Position numbers and translations under genes: made by a program | In this document: positions 1 through 6,241 of the stretch, piece by piece | How the letters are laid out: the number at the start of each line of letters is the position of its first letter | How positions within the stretch are numbered: position 1 is the first letter of the stretch | The notes under the pieces: generated by a model | Database searches by the model: none | What the model was told of the DNA's origin: nothing | What the model saw: only the letters and a program-made list of their open reading frames with translations | From: an uncultured Psychrobacillus sp. | GTDB taxonomy: Bacteria; Bacillota; Bacilli; Bacillales_A; Planococcaceae | Reading direction: 5' to 3' | Assembly: GCA_934234185.1 (NCBI GenBank) | Contig: CAKQHO010000152.1 | Span: 1 to 6,498 of the forward strand | DNA: 6,498 nt

Positions 1-1043
1 GGATTGTCCTTATTATTACGGTTATATTCTTTCTAGCTATTGGAATAGGTGGTTTCCTTGGTTATAACTATGTAAAAAGTGCTTTGCAGCCAATGGATCC
101 TAATTCTGGAGAAAAGGTGACCGTTGAAATTCCTATTGGTTCTGGTATCGATACTATTTCTTCTATCTTAGAAAAGAATGAAATTATAAAAAATGCAAAG
201 ATATTTAAATACTATGTGAAGTTTAATAACGAATCCGATTTTCAAGCTGGTACCTACGATTTATCAAAGGACATGACTTTAAATGAAATAATTGAAAGTT
301 TGAAAACTGGCAGAATCTATAGAGAACCTGTTTTTACGTTGACTATCCCAGAGGGTCTTACGTTGGAGCAGATAGCAAACATTGTAGAAAAGAAAACCGG
401 TAACTCTGCTGATGACTTTTTTAACTTAGTCACAAGTGAAAAGTTTATAGACAGGATGATGCTGGAGCATCCACAGCTTTTGACGGAGGAAATCAAAGGG
501 GAAAATATTCGATATCCGTTAGAAGGATATTTATATCCCTCCACTTATCCTTTCTATGAAGAAAATCCATCGAACGAATTACTTGCAGAAACAATGATTA
601 AACAAACGAGTAAAGTTGTTTCGGAGTATTATGATTTGTTGGAGGGGGAGAACAAGTCTGTACATTGGCTATTAACGTTTGCATCCCTTCTAGAAGAGGA
701 AGCAACCTCTCAAACGGATAGAGAGATTATTGCAAGTGTTTTCTACAATCGATTAAATGCTAATATGCCTTTGCAGACAGATCCTACCGTTCTTTATGCA
801 TTAGGAAGTCATAAGGATCGTGTCCTATTTGAAGATTTAGAAATAGACAATCCATATAACACGTACAAAAACCAAGGTTTAACACCTGGTCCTATTGCAA
901 ATGCTGGAAAATCTTCTATTGAGGCAGTATTAAATCCCGAAAGCACCAATTATTTTTATTTCTTAGCTGATAAGAATGGGGAAAATCATTTTGCTGAAAC
1001 ATATGATGAACATCTTCAAAATATTAATGAGCATTTAAAATAA
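1..1043 (+). CDS. mltG: Endolytic murein transglycosylase MltG (YceG-like), 5' partial
   Basis: This membrane-anchored lytic transglycosylase cuts within nascent peptidoglycan strands outside the membrane. The open frame is already running at the window edge (first full codon at position 3), so the N-terminus is missing; 346 residues are visible. The first 24 or so visible residues are a hydrophobic membrane segment (IVLIITVIFFLAIGIGG). A LysM-like/YceG region follows, with FQAGTYDL and PEGLTLEQIA, then the family motif LEGYLYPSTYPF. The catalytic motif ASLLEEEA has its first Glu at codon 693-695, which I align with E. coli Glu218. It is followed by ASVFYNRL and LQTDPTVLYALG, a conserved signature. 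A TTG at 84 opens a shorter frame but would remove the membrane anchor, so it is not the start. The B. subtilis orthologue is yrrL. The stop is followed by a 14-bp hairpin. Confidence 0.95.
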   Translation, partial: IVLIITVIFFLAIGIGGFLGYNYVKSALQPMDPNSGEKVTVEIPIGSGIDTISSILEKNEIIKNAKIFKYYVKFNNESDFQAGTYDLSKDMTLNEIIESLKTGRIYREPVFTLTIPEGLTLEQIANIVEKKTGNSADDFFNLVTSEKFIDRMMLEHPQLLTEEIKGENIRYPLEGYLYPSTYPFYEENPSNELLAETMIKQTSKVVSEYYDLLEGENKSVHWLLTFASLLEEEATSQTDREIIASVFYNRLNANMPLQTDPTVLYALGSHKDRVLFEDLEIDNPYNTYKNQGLTPGPIANAGKSSIEAVLNPESTNYFYFLADKNGENHFAETYDEHLQNINEHLK

Positions 1044-1048
1044 TCTAT

Positions 1049-1085
1049 GCAGGAGAAGGAAACGATATCGCTTTCCTTCTCCTGC
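1049..1085 (+). terminator. Perfect 14-bp hairpin after mltG, probable terminator
   Basis: Bases 1049-1062 (GCAGGAGAAGGAAA) are the exact reverse complement of 1072-1085. They enclose a 9-nt loop that itself contains the palindrome CGATATCG. The stem begins 5 nt after the mltG stop. The tract that follows (TATGTTATTATAAG) is T-rich but interrupted, so termination may be partial. The hairpin could instead protect or process the mRNA between mltG and trmR. Confidence 0.6.
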
Positions 1086-1162
1086 TATGTTATTATAAGA
1101 TGTGTTTTTGGAGGTACATAATAAAAACATGATATGAAAGTCTTAAAGAGGGGTAGCCTGCT

Positions 1163-1798
1163 ATGAATATAAGTGATGAATTTCTTAAGAATCTAATTAA
1201 ACCTCGCGATCCCATTTTTATAGAGATGGAAAAATATGCTGATGAGAACCATGTTCCAATTATGCAGTTGTCTGGAATGGAATCGCTGCTTCAGCTGCTG
1301 TTACTTCAAAATCCTTCCTCTATATTAGAAATTGGAACAGCTATAGGCTATTCATCCATGAGAATGGCGAAGAAAATAGATAATGTCCAAATAGTTACGA
1401 TAGAAAGAGATATGCAAAAATCAGAAATTGCACAACAATATATTGCAAGAGAAAATCTTCAGGATAGAATTCGGGTAATTCAGGGAGATGCTTTAGAAAT
1501 CTCTGCTGAAATGTTAAACCATGAAAAGTTTGATGCAATTTTTATTGATGCAGCAAAGGGACAATATAAAAACTTTTTTGAAAAGTATGAGTCTTTTCTA
1601 AATGACAAAGGTGTTATATATTGTGATAATATTCTCCTAAATGGACTTTCTGAAATTCCTTTAGAGGAGGTCCCGAAAAGAAAAAGGACTATGGTGCGCA
1701 ATCAACATCATTTTATGAAATGGTTACTTGACCATCCTAATTATGAAACAGCATTCTTCCCGGTAGGGGATGGGATGCTAGTAAGTATGAAGAGGTGA
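1163..1798 (+). CDS. trmR: tRNA 5-hydroxyuridine(34) O-methyltransferase TrmR (YrrM)
   Basis: This SAM-dependent O-methyltransferase belongs to the COG4122/catechol-O-methyltransferase-like family. In B. subtilis the orthologue converts 5-hydroxyuridine at wobble position 34 to 5-methoxyuridine. The 211 residues show SAM motif I (ILEIGTAIGYSS, residues 54-65) and the acidic ribose-binding residue Glu81 (VTIERD). They also show FDAIFIDAAKGQY (123-135) with Asp129, and CDNIL with Asp155/Asn156; the last two places carry metal ligands in the family. An in-frame TAG at 1154 prevents an upstream start, and AAAGAGGGG (1145-1153) is the ribosome site, 9 nt from the ATG. The stop lies 4 nt before trhP1 and forms part of that gene's ribosome site, so translation is probably coupled. 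The adjacent trhP pair makes the hydroxylated substrate, which strongly supports this function over a generic methyltransferase. Confidence 0.92.
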   Translation: MNISDEFLKNLIKPRDPIFIEMEKYADENHVPIMQLSGMESLLQLLLLQNPSSILEIGTAIGYSSMRMAKKIDNVQIVTIERDMQKSEIAQQYIARENLQDRIRVIQGDALEISAEMLNHEKFDAIFIDAAKGQYKNFFEKYESFLNDKGVIYCDNILLNGLSEIPLEEVPKRKRTMVRNQHHFMKWLLDHPNYETAFFPVGDGMLVSMKR

Positions 1799-1802
1799 GA
1801 AT

Positions 1803-2732
1803 ATGAAAAAAGCAGAGTTATTAGTTACTCCTGTAAATGTTCAGCATATAAAGGACCTAATAGAAGCTGGTGCTGATGCCTTTTTAGTTGGTGAACAATT
1901 TTTTGGCTTACGTTTAGCAGGTGAGTTTTCGTTAAAGGAAGTAAAAGAAGCAGCACTTCTTACAAAACAACATGGAAAAAAACTATATGTGGCAATGAAT
2001 GCTTTATTTCATAATGAAAAGGTGGACGCACTTGCCCCATACATGCAAAAGTTACAAGAGATAGGCATTGATGGAATTGTATTTGGAGATCCAGCTGTTA
2101 TTATTGCTAAGCGTGAAGCTGGTATCGATATCCCGCTGCACTGGAACCCAGAACAAACTGCCACAAACTATTTCACAGCAAATTATTGGGGTAAACGAGG
2201 CGCGACGAGAGCAATTTTAGCTAGAGAGTTAAGTTTAGATGAAGTGATAGAAATAAAAGAAAATGCCGAAGTTGAAATTCAAGCTCAAGTTCATGGGATG
2301 ACATGTATGTTTCAATCAAAGCGTTCGTTGATTGGAAATTATTTTTTATACCAGGATAAGGCAATGAAAATAGAAAATAAAGAGCAGCAGAATCATATGT
2401 TCTTACATGATAAGGAACGAGATAACAAGTATCCAATTTTTGAAGATAAAAATGGAACACATATTTTCAGCCCAAATGATATGTGTATGATAGATGAGCT
2501 TGAGGAGTTCCTAGACGCAGAAATAGATAGTCTTAAAATTGAAGGAATTTTACATGAACCTGCTTATATAACAGCAATTACTGGTTATTATAGACAAGCG
2601 CTTGACGCCTATTATGAATCGCGTACTTCTTACAAAGAGCTTAAGAAAGAGTTATATAAAAAGGTGGAAGAAATCCAACCGCCACTTAGGCCATTGGACA
2701 CTGGTTTTTATTTTAAAGAAACTGTTTATTGA
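1803..2732 (+). CDS. trhP1: tRNA hydroxylation protein TrhP1, peptidase U32-like (YrrN)
   Basis: This is one of two U32-family proteins needed in B. subtilis for prephenate-dependent hydroxylation of wobble U34 to ho5U; despite the family name no peptidase role is expected. The 309 residues contain the TIM-barrel-like U32 core: ELLVTPVN, EAGADAFLVGEQFFGLR (21-37), KLYVAMNALFH (60-70), LHWNPEQ (112-118) and IDSLKIEGIL (241-250). It aligns with the adjacent TrhP2 throughout but is about 115 residues shorter and lacks the C-terminal extension. At the family cysteine signature it has HGMTCMFQSKRSLIG (164-178). Only Cys168 is kept; the second cysteine is serine, and the later CCxxC cluster is missing. 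The ribosome site AAGAGGTGAG overlaps the trmR stop. A structural or substrate-binding role beside TrhP2 is inferred from the missing cysteines. Confidence 0.9.
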   Translation: MKKAELLVTPVNVQHIKDLIEAGADAFLVGEQFFGLRLAGEFSLKEVKEAALLTKQHGKKLYVAMNALFHNEKVDALAPYMQKLQEIGIDGIVFGDPAVIIAKREAGIDIPLHWNPEQTATNYFTANYWGKRGATRAILARELSLDEVIEIKENAEVEIQAQVHGMTCMFQSKRSLIGNYFLYQDKAMKIENKEQQNHMFLHDKERDNKYPIFEDKNGTHIFSPNDMCMIDELEEFLDAEIDSLKIEGILHEPAYITAITGYYRQALDAYYESRTSYKELKKELYKKVEEIQPPLRPLDTGFYFKETVY

Positions 2733-2760
2733 TGAAGTATGTTAGAAGGGATAGGTTACG

Positions 2761-4035
2761 GTGACAACTACCAAAATAGATAAAATTAGTGAGCTGATAA
2801 ATGGTAAGCGAGTAATTACAAAAAAACCAGAATTACTTGCTCCTGCAGGTAACTTGGAAAAGCTAAAGATTGCTGTACATTATGGGGCAGATGCTGTATT
2901 TATCGGTGGTCAGGAGTTTGGTTTAAGGTCTAATGCTGGAAACTTTTCTATTGAGGAGATGAAAGAAGGCGTAGAATTTGCTAAACGTTATGGAGCAAAA
3001 ATTTATGTGACCACTAATATTTTTGCGCACAATGATAATATGGATGGGCTAGAGGAATACCTTCAAGCTGTAGAAACAACTGGTGTGACTGGCATCATTG
3101 TAGCAGATCCCCTTATCATTGAAACTTGTCGGAAAGCTGCGCCCTCGCTTGAGTTACATTTAAGTACACAGCAATCACTTTCAAATTGGAAGGCAGTACA
3201 ATATTGGAAGGAAGAAGGGTTGCACCGTGTAGTGCTCGCACGTGAGACAACAGGCGAAGAAATTCGTTTAATGAAGGAAAAGGTAGATATAGAAATTGAA
3301 ACATTTATCCACGGAGCGATGTGTATTGCTTATAGTGGAAGATGCACTCTTTCTAATCATATGACTGCTCGTGATTCTAACCGTGGTGGCTGCTGTCAAT
3401 CCTGTCGCTGGGATTATGACTTATACGAAGAGGTAAATGGACAGGAAAAACCACTCTTTGACGAAGCTGATACTCCTTTTGCTATGAGCCCTAAAGATTT
3501 AAAATTATTGGAATCAATACCAAAAATGATTGAGATGGGTATTGATTCGTTAAAAATCGAAGGTCGCATGAAATCTATACACTATGTAGCAACTGTAGTA
3601 AGCGTATATCGGAAAGTAATTGATGCATACTGTGCCGACCCTGAAAACTTTGTGATGAAGTCTGAATGGCTAGTAGAACTAGAAAAATGTGCGAATCGTG
3701 AAGCAGATACTGCATTTTTTGAGGGAGAGCCTAGCTATGAGCAACAAATGTATGGGGTACATGACAAGAAGCTTGGTTATGACTTTGTAGGCCTTGTATT
3801 AGCATACAACGAGGAAACACAGGTAGTGACACTACAACAACGCAATTATTTTAAGCCTGGAGATAAAGTAGAGTTTTTTGGTCCAGAAATAGAGAATGTA
3901 CAACTAACAATTGGTGAAATTACTAATGAAAAAGGACAAGTCTTAGATGCGGCTAGACATCCTCTGGAAATAATCCAATTTAAATGTCCAGTAAAATTAT
4001 ACCCAAACAATATGATGAGAAAGGGGTTAAAATGA
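2761..4035 (+). CDS. trhP2: tRNA hydroxylation protein TrhP2, peptidase U32 family (YrrO)
   Basis: This is the cysteine-bearing partner of TrhP1, acting on wobble U34 of tRNA to give 5-hydroxyuridine. The 424 residues show ELLAPAGNLEKL (24-35), YGADAVFIGGQEFGLRSNAG (41-60), IYVTTNIFAHN (81-91) and LSTQQSLSNW (134-143). They carry an exact match to the U32 signature pattern at residues 180-198: Glu180, Gly185, Cys188, Gly193, Cys195, Ser198. GGCCQSCRW (209-217) adds Cys211, Cys212 and Cys215, which in related U32 enzymes contribute to a proposed iron-sulfur site. GIDSLKIEGRMKS (260-272) is the other family motif. Residues 330-424 form the C-terminal beta-rich U32 domain. The start is GTG: an in-frame TAG at 2752 blocks any upstream start, and AGAAGGG (2744-2750) lies 10 nt before it. 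The last four bases overlap the udk start. Confidence 0.93.
   Translation: MTTTKIDKISELINGKRVITKKPELLAPAGNLEKLKIAVHYGADAVFIGGQEFGLRSNAGNFSIEEMKEGVEFAKRYGAKIYVTTNIFAHNDNMDGLEEYLQAVETTGVTGIIVADPLIIETCRKAAPSLELHLSTQQSLSNWKAVQYWKEEGLHRVVLARETTGEEIRLMKEKVDIEIETFIHGAMCIAYSGRCTLSNHMTARDSNRGGCCQSCRWDYDLYEEVNGQEKPLFDEADTPFAMSPKDLKLLESIPKMIEMGIDSLKIEGRMKSIHYVATVVSVYRKVIDAYCADPENFVMKSEWLVELEKCANREADTAFFEGEPSYEQQMYGVHDKKLGYDFVGLVLAYNEETQVVTLQQRNYFKPGDKVEFFGPEIENVQLTIGEITNEKGQVLDAARHPLEIIQFKCPVKLYPNNMMRKGLK
4018..4026 (+). promoter_or_regulatory. udk ribosome binding site inside trhP2
   Basis: AGAAAGGGG lies in the last codons of trhP2. It is 5 nt from the ATG at 4032 and 8 nt from a second in-frame ATG at 4035, so either can serve. 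Because it lies inside trhP2 and the stop and start overlap, udk is probably translationally coupled to trhP2. Confidence 0.7.
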
Positions 4036-4673
4036 TGAAAAAGAGAACTCCACTTATCATTGGAATTACAGGAGGCTCTGGTTCTGGGAAAACTAGTGTT
4101 ACCCATGCAATCAGTGAAGTATTTAAAGATCATTCTGTAGTAGTCATCGAGCAGGATTATTACTATAAGGACCAAAGTCACTTACAGTTCGAGGAAAGAT
4201 TGAATACCAATTACGATCATCCTTTTGCCTTTGACAATGACTTACTTATACAACATGTTACCGATTTATTAAATGACAAAGCAATTGAAAAACCTATTTA
4301 TGATTATGCTCAGCATACTCGTTCGAAGGATACCGTTATCATTGAGCCAAAAGATGTTATCATTCTTGAAGGAATCCTAGTTTTGGAGGATGAACGCTTA
4401 AGAAACCTCATGGATATTAAACTCTTTGTAGACACTGACTCGGATTTGCGCATAATTCGTCGCATCTTAAGAGATATACACGAAAGAGGTCGTACAGTGG
4501 AATCTGTTGTTGACCAGTATATAAATGTTGTCCGACCAATGCACAATCAATTCATCGAGCCAACCAAGAGATATGCTGATGTCATTATTCCTGAGGGTGG
4601 TCAAAATGAAGTTGCAATTGATTTAATGGTTACAAAAATAAAAACTATTCTTGAAACTAACGCAATTGTATAA
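4032..4673 (+). CDS. udk: Uridine kinase
   Basis: This cytosolic enzyme phosphorylates uridine and cytidine to UMP and CMP in pyrimidine salvage, using a nucleoside triphosphate as donor. The 213 residues match the usual length of about 210. They show the P-loop GGSGSGKT (14-21), then QDYYYKDQSH (41-50) with Asp42 at the position of the catalytic Asp. LNTNYDHPFAFDND (57-70) is the family signature, and KPIYDY (87-92) and ILEGILVLED (111-120) follow. RIIRRILRDIHERGR (140-154) is the lid region, and VRPMHNQFIEPTKRYAD (167-183) completes the pattern. The frame is open further upstream to 3984 within trhP2, but the ribosome site and family alignment favour 4032 or the ATG directly after it at 4035. 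There is no terminator before greA, so transcripts may read through. Confidence 0.96.
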   Translation: MMKKRTPLIIGITGGSGSGKTSVTHAISEVFKDHSVVVIEQDYYYKDQSHLQFEERLNTNYDHPFAFDNDLLIQHVTDLLNDKAIEKPIYDYAQHTRSKDTVIIEPKDVIILEGILVLEDERLRNLMDIKLFVDTDSDLRIIRRILRDIHERGRTVESVVDQYINVVRPMHNQFIEPTKRYADVIIPEGGQNEVAIDLMVTKIKTILETNAIV

Positions 4674-4707
4674 TATGATGATGAAAGATTTACAAATATT
4701 TCATTGA

Positions 4708-4739
4708 ATTCATATGTTCTTAATTTTTTGCATATGAAT
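4708..4739. repeat. 9-bp perfect inverted repeat upstream of greA
   Basis: ATTCATATG (4708-4716) and CATATGAAT (4731-4739) are exact reverse complements, separated by 14 nt that include a run of six T. Each arm contains the 6-bp palindrome CATATG. The arms are AT-rich, so an RNA hairpin would be weak. As DNA, the spacing and overlap with the possible -35 would suit an operator, but no known regulator site is recognised. Confidence 0.45.
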
Positions 4740-4756
4740 AAAAATGATTATTTAAT
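4728..4756 (+). promoter_or_regulatory. Possible sigma-A promoter for greA
   Basis: TTGCAT (4728-4733), a 17-nt spacer, and TTTAAT (4751-4756, 5 of 6 to consensus) form a plausible vegetative promoter ending 30 nt before the greA TTG. The -35 is weak (3 of 6), and such matches are common in AT-rich spacers. A second reading uses TAATAT (4753-4758). The -35 lies across the right arm of a 9-bp inverted repeat (4708-4716/4731-4739). Confidence 0.35.
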
Positions 4757-4770
4757 ATAAGTGGTTATTT

Positions 4771-4777
4771 AAAGGAG
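4771..4777 (+). promoter_or_regulatory. greA ribosome binding site that decides the start
   Basis: AAAGGAG is a near-perfect Shine-Dalgarno. It ends only 3 nt before the ATG at 4781, too close for efficient initiation, but 9 nt before the in-frame TTG at 4787, a normal Bacillus distance. This favours TTG as the true start. Confidence 0.7.
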
Positions 4778-4786
4778 TGTATGGAA

Positions 4787-5260
4787 TTGTCAACAGAGAA
4801 ACAATTTCCGATGACTGTAGCGGGGAAACGAAAATTAGAGGAAGAACTAGAGTTTTTGAAAACGGTTAAACGAAAAGAAGTAGTAGAGCGCATTAAAATT
4901 GCTCGTAGCTTTGGTGACTTATCAGAAAACTCAGAGTATGATTCTGCGAAAGAGGACCAAGCATTTGTAGAAGGTAGAATTTCGACTCTTGAATCAATGA
5001 TTCGTAATGCTGTTATTATTGAGGAAGAAGATAATAACGATATCGTATCTCTTGGTAAAACGGTTACTTTTATAGAGATACCTGATGGTGATGAAGAGAC
5101 ATACACAATTGTAGGCTCTGCTGAAGCTGATCCTTTAGAGGGATTAATTTCTAACGATTCACCGATTGCTAGAGGCTTGTTAGGGAAGTCAACAGGAGAT
5201 AAAGTCAAAATCTTAACTCCTGGTGGAGAAATGGACGTAGAGATTAAATCTATCTCTTAA
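4787..5260 (+). CDS. greA: Transcription elongation factor GreA
   Basis: GreA enters the RNA polymerase secondary channel and stimulates cleavage of backtracked RNA. From the TTG at 4787 the protein has 157 residues, the same as I recall for B. subtilis GreA, and its N-terminus (MSTEKQFPMT) aligns with that protein without a gap. Starting at the ATG 4781 adds only two residues and leaves a 3-nt Shine-Dalgarno spacing. Residues 12-75 form the antiparallel coiled coil. The tip motif GDLSENSEYDSAKE (43-56) holds the acidic pair Asp44 and Glu47, equivalent to E. coli Asp41 and Glu44. The C-terminal FKBP-like domain has LGKTVTF, YTIVGSAEADP, ISNDSPIARGLLGK and TPGGEMDVEI. It sits downstream of udk with a possible internal promoter and ends at its own terminator. 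Confidence 0.95.
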   Translation: MSTEKQFPMTVAGKRKLEEELEFLKTVKRKEVVERIKIARSFGDLSENSEYDSAKEDQAFVEGRISTLESMIRNAVIIEEEDNNDIVSLGKTVTFIEIPDGDEETYTIVGSAEADPLEGLISNDSPIARGLLGKSTGDKVKILTPGGEMDVEIKSIS

Positions 5261-5346
5261 ATGGACAATTAGTGGGAGAAAGTTTCCTTCTATAAGTGTG
5301 CAGACGTTTTATTATATTAAAATAACAATGTGTTGTAGGATTTTAT

Positions 5347-5387
5347 AAAAGGTATTGATTAGCATAATCGCTCTCAATACCTTTTTT
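5347..5387 (+). terminator. Intrinsic terminator after greA
   Basis: AAAAGGTATTGA (5347-5358) pairs perfectly with 5374-5385 around a 15-nt loop. The descending arm runs into six consecutive T (5382-5387). The A-run before and T-run after the stem could also support opposite-strand termination. It lies 86 nt after the greA stop and closes the cluster. Confidence 0.85.
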
Positions 5388-5558
5388 ATATATTTAGTTA
5401 AAGTAAAAAGACTCCATACAAACGCTATTTTTACCAAGTTTATAAATAGTCTGTTGTGATTAAACTAAACTGCTCTCTTTTTGTTTTTATTTGCAACTAA
5501 ATTGTTGTAATATCGTCTATATTAATCTATTTCTCATATTAGGAGGAGTTTTATATCC
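5388..5558 (+). other. AT-rich leader region upstream of yrrS
   Basis: This 171-nt stretch has no gene that I can support. It must hold whatever promoter drives yrrS, because a strong terminator lies just upstream, yet no convincing sigma-A pair is visible; TTGTAA (5505-5510) with TATTTC (5528-5533) is the best and is poor. CATACAAA (5415-5422) resembles a sporulation sigma-E -10 element but lacks a matching -35 at the right distance. A dyad, TTGCAAC-N6-GTTGTAA (5491-5510), lies 48 nt before the start codon. The yrrS ribosome site AGGAGGAG (5541-5548) is strong and sits 10 nt before the ATG. Confidence 0.4.
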
Positions 5559-6203
5559 ATGAACAATAGTAGAATGAGTTCACGAAAAACTAAAAGAAAG
5601 AAATCAAATGTTATTTTAAACGTTCTTATAGGCATCGTTCTCTTACTAATTATAGTGGTTGTTTGGAATATCGTGAATGACGATGAAAACAATTCTGGAA
5701 GCCAGCTAGAAACAACTAAACCCGAAACGGAAAAAGAAGATTTGGAACTCGTTGAAGAGGATAAGCTAACTACGGAAGAAATTGAAGAAGAGACAGAAAC
5801 GGATTCTTCTTCCGAAGCCCAGGAGGACGCTGAGGAGACTCCAGAAACGGCTCTAACGGAAGAGCTTATTACAACGGAGGAATCTACGGATCCAAATGTG
5901 TTATCAGTAGAAATTGATAATAACTGGCAGCCAATTGGGACATCACAAAGCGGAGAGCATGTATCTAGCTATGATCGCAACTCAATTGACTGGAAAGAGA
6001 AAGAGCAGGCTTTAGCATATGCAACAAAGTTAGATCCATCAAATATGATTATTAATTTCTTAGGTAATGGTGGAAGTCCTCAAAAATCTGTCGGTACAGT
6101 TACCTCAAAAGATCAAAAAGAAATTTACCGTGTTTATTTAGAATGGATAGAGGGACAAGGATGGAAGCCTATGAAAAAGGAAATCCTAAAATCTCTTCCG
6201 TAA
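5559..6203 (+). CDS. yrrS: YrrS-like membrane protein with DUF1510 domain
   Basis: The function is unknown. The 214 residues have three parts. A basic N-terminus (RKTKRKK, 9-15) is followed by one membrane helix (about 18-38, VLIGIVLLLIIVVVW), giving the pattern of a single-pass protein with its C-terminus outside. Residues 40-112 are a low-complexity linker rich in Glu, Asp, Thr and Ser. Residues 115-214 form the DUF1510 domain: NNWQPIGTSQSGEHVSSYD (121-139), DWKEKEQALAYAT, FLGNGGSPQKSVGTV and WIEGQGWKPMKKEIL. In B. subtilis yrrS is cotranscribed with pbpI, a class B penicillin-binding protein made in the mother cell during sporulation. Here no pbpI follows; a terminator comes directly after yrrS. 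A cell-envelope role is only an inference from that association. Confidence 0.88.
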   Translation: MNNSRMSSRKTKRKKSNVILNVLIGIVLLLIIVVVWNIVNDDENNSGSQLETTKPETEKEDLELVEEDKLTTEEIEEETETDSSSEAQEDAEETPETALTEELITTEESTDPNVLSVEIDNNWQPIGTSQSGEHVSSYDRNSIDWKEKEQALAYATKLDPSNMIINFLGNGGSPQKSVGTVTSKDQKEIYRVYLEWIEGQGWKPMKKEILKSLP

Positions 6204-6212
6204 GCCTGAATG

Positions 6213-6240
6213 GGTGCAGGGCAGTCTCCTGCATCTTTTT
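6213..6240 (+). terminator. Intrinsic terminator after yrrS
   Basis: GGTGCAGG (6213-6220) pairs with CCTGCATC (6228-6235) with one G-U pair around a 7-nt loop, followed by five T (6236-6240). It starts 10 nt after the yrrS stop, so yrrS appears to be transcribed as a single gene here. Confidence 0.82.
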
Positions 6241-6241
6241 A

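Noticed and set aside
1134..1166. Ten-codon frame (MKVLKRGSLL) overlapping the trmR start by ATGA
   Set aside because: The nearest Shine-Dalgarno-like GGAGGT (1110-1115) is 18 nt away, too far to drive it, and nothing else supports translation. The overlap alone is easily chance.
3984..4031. N-terminal extension of udk inside trhP2
   Set aside because: It would add 16 residues before the family start, overlaps trhP2, and ignores the well-placed ribosome site at 4018-4026.
3846..4181. 111-codon open frame on the - strand across the trhP2-udk junction
   Set aside because: It runs antisense through conserved motifs of two real genes and shows no family features.
4765..5208. 147-codon open frame on the - strand across greA
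   Set aside because: It is antisense to a clearly conserved gene, is serine-rich and low in complexity, and has no recognisable motif; it mirrors greA codon use.
5415..5422. Sigma-E-like -10 (CATACAAA) upstream of yrrS
   Set aside because: The nearest -35-like ATATT (5390-5394) is 20 nt away instead of about 14, so the pair does not form a credible sigma-E promoter.
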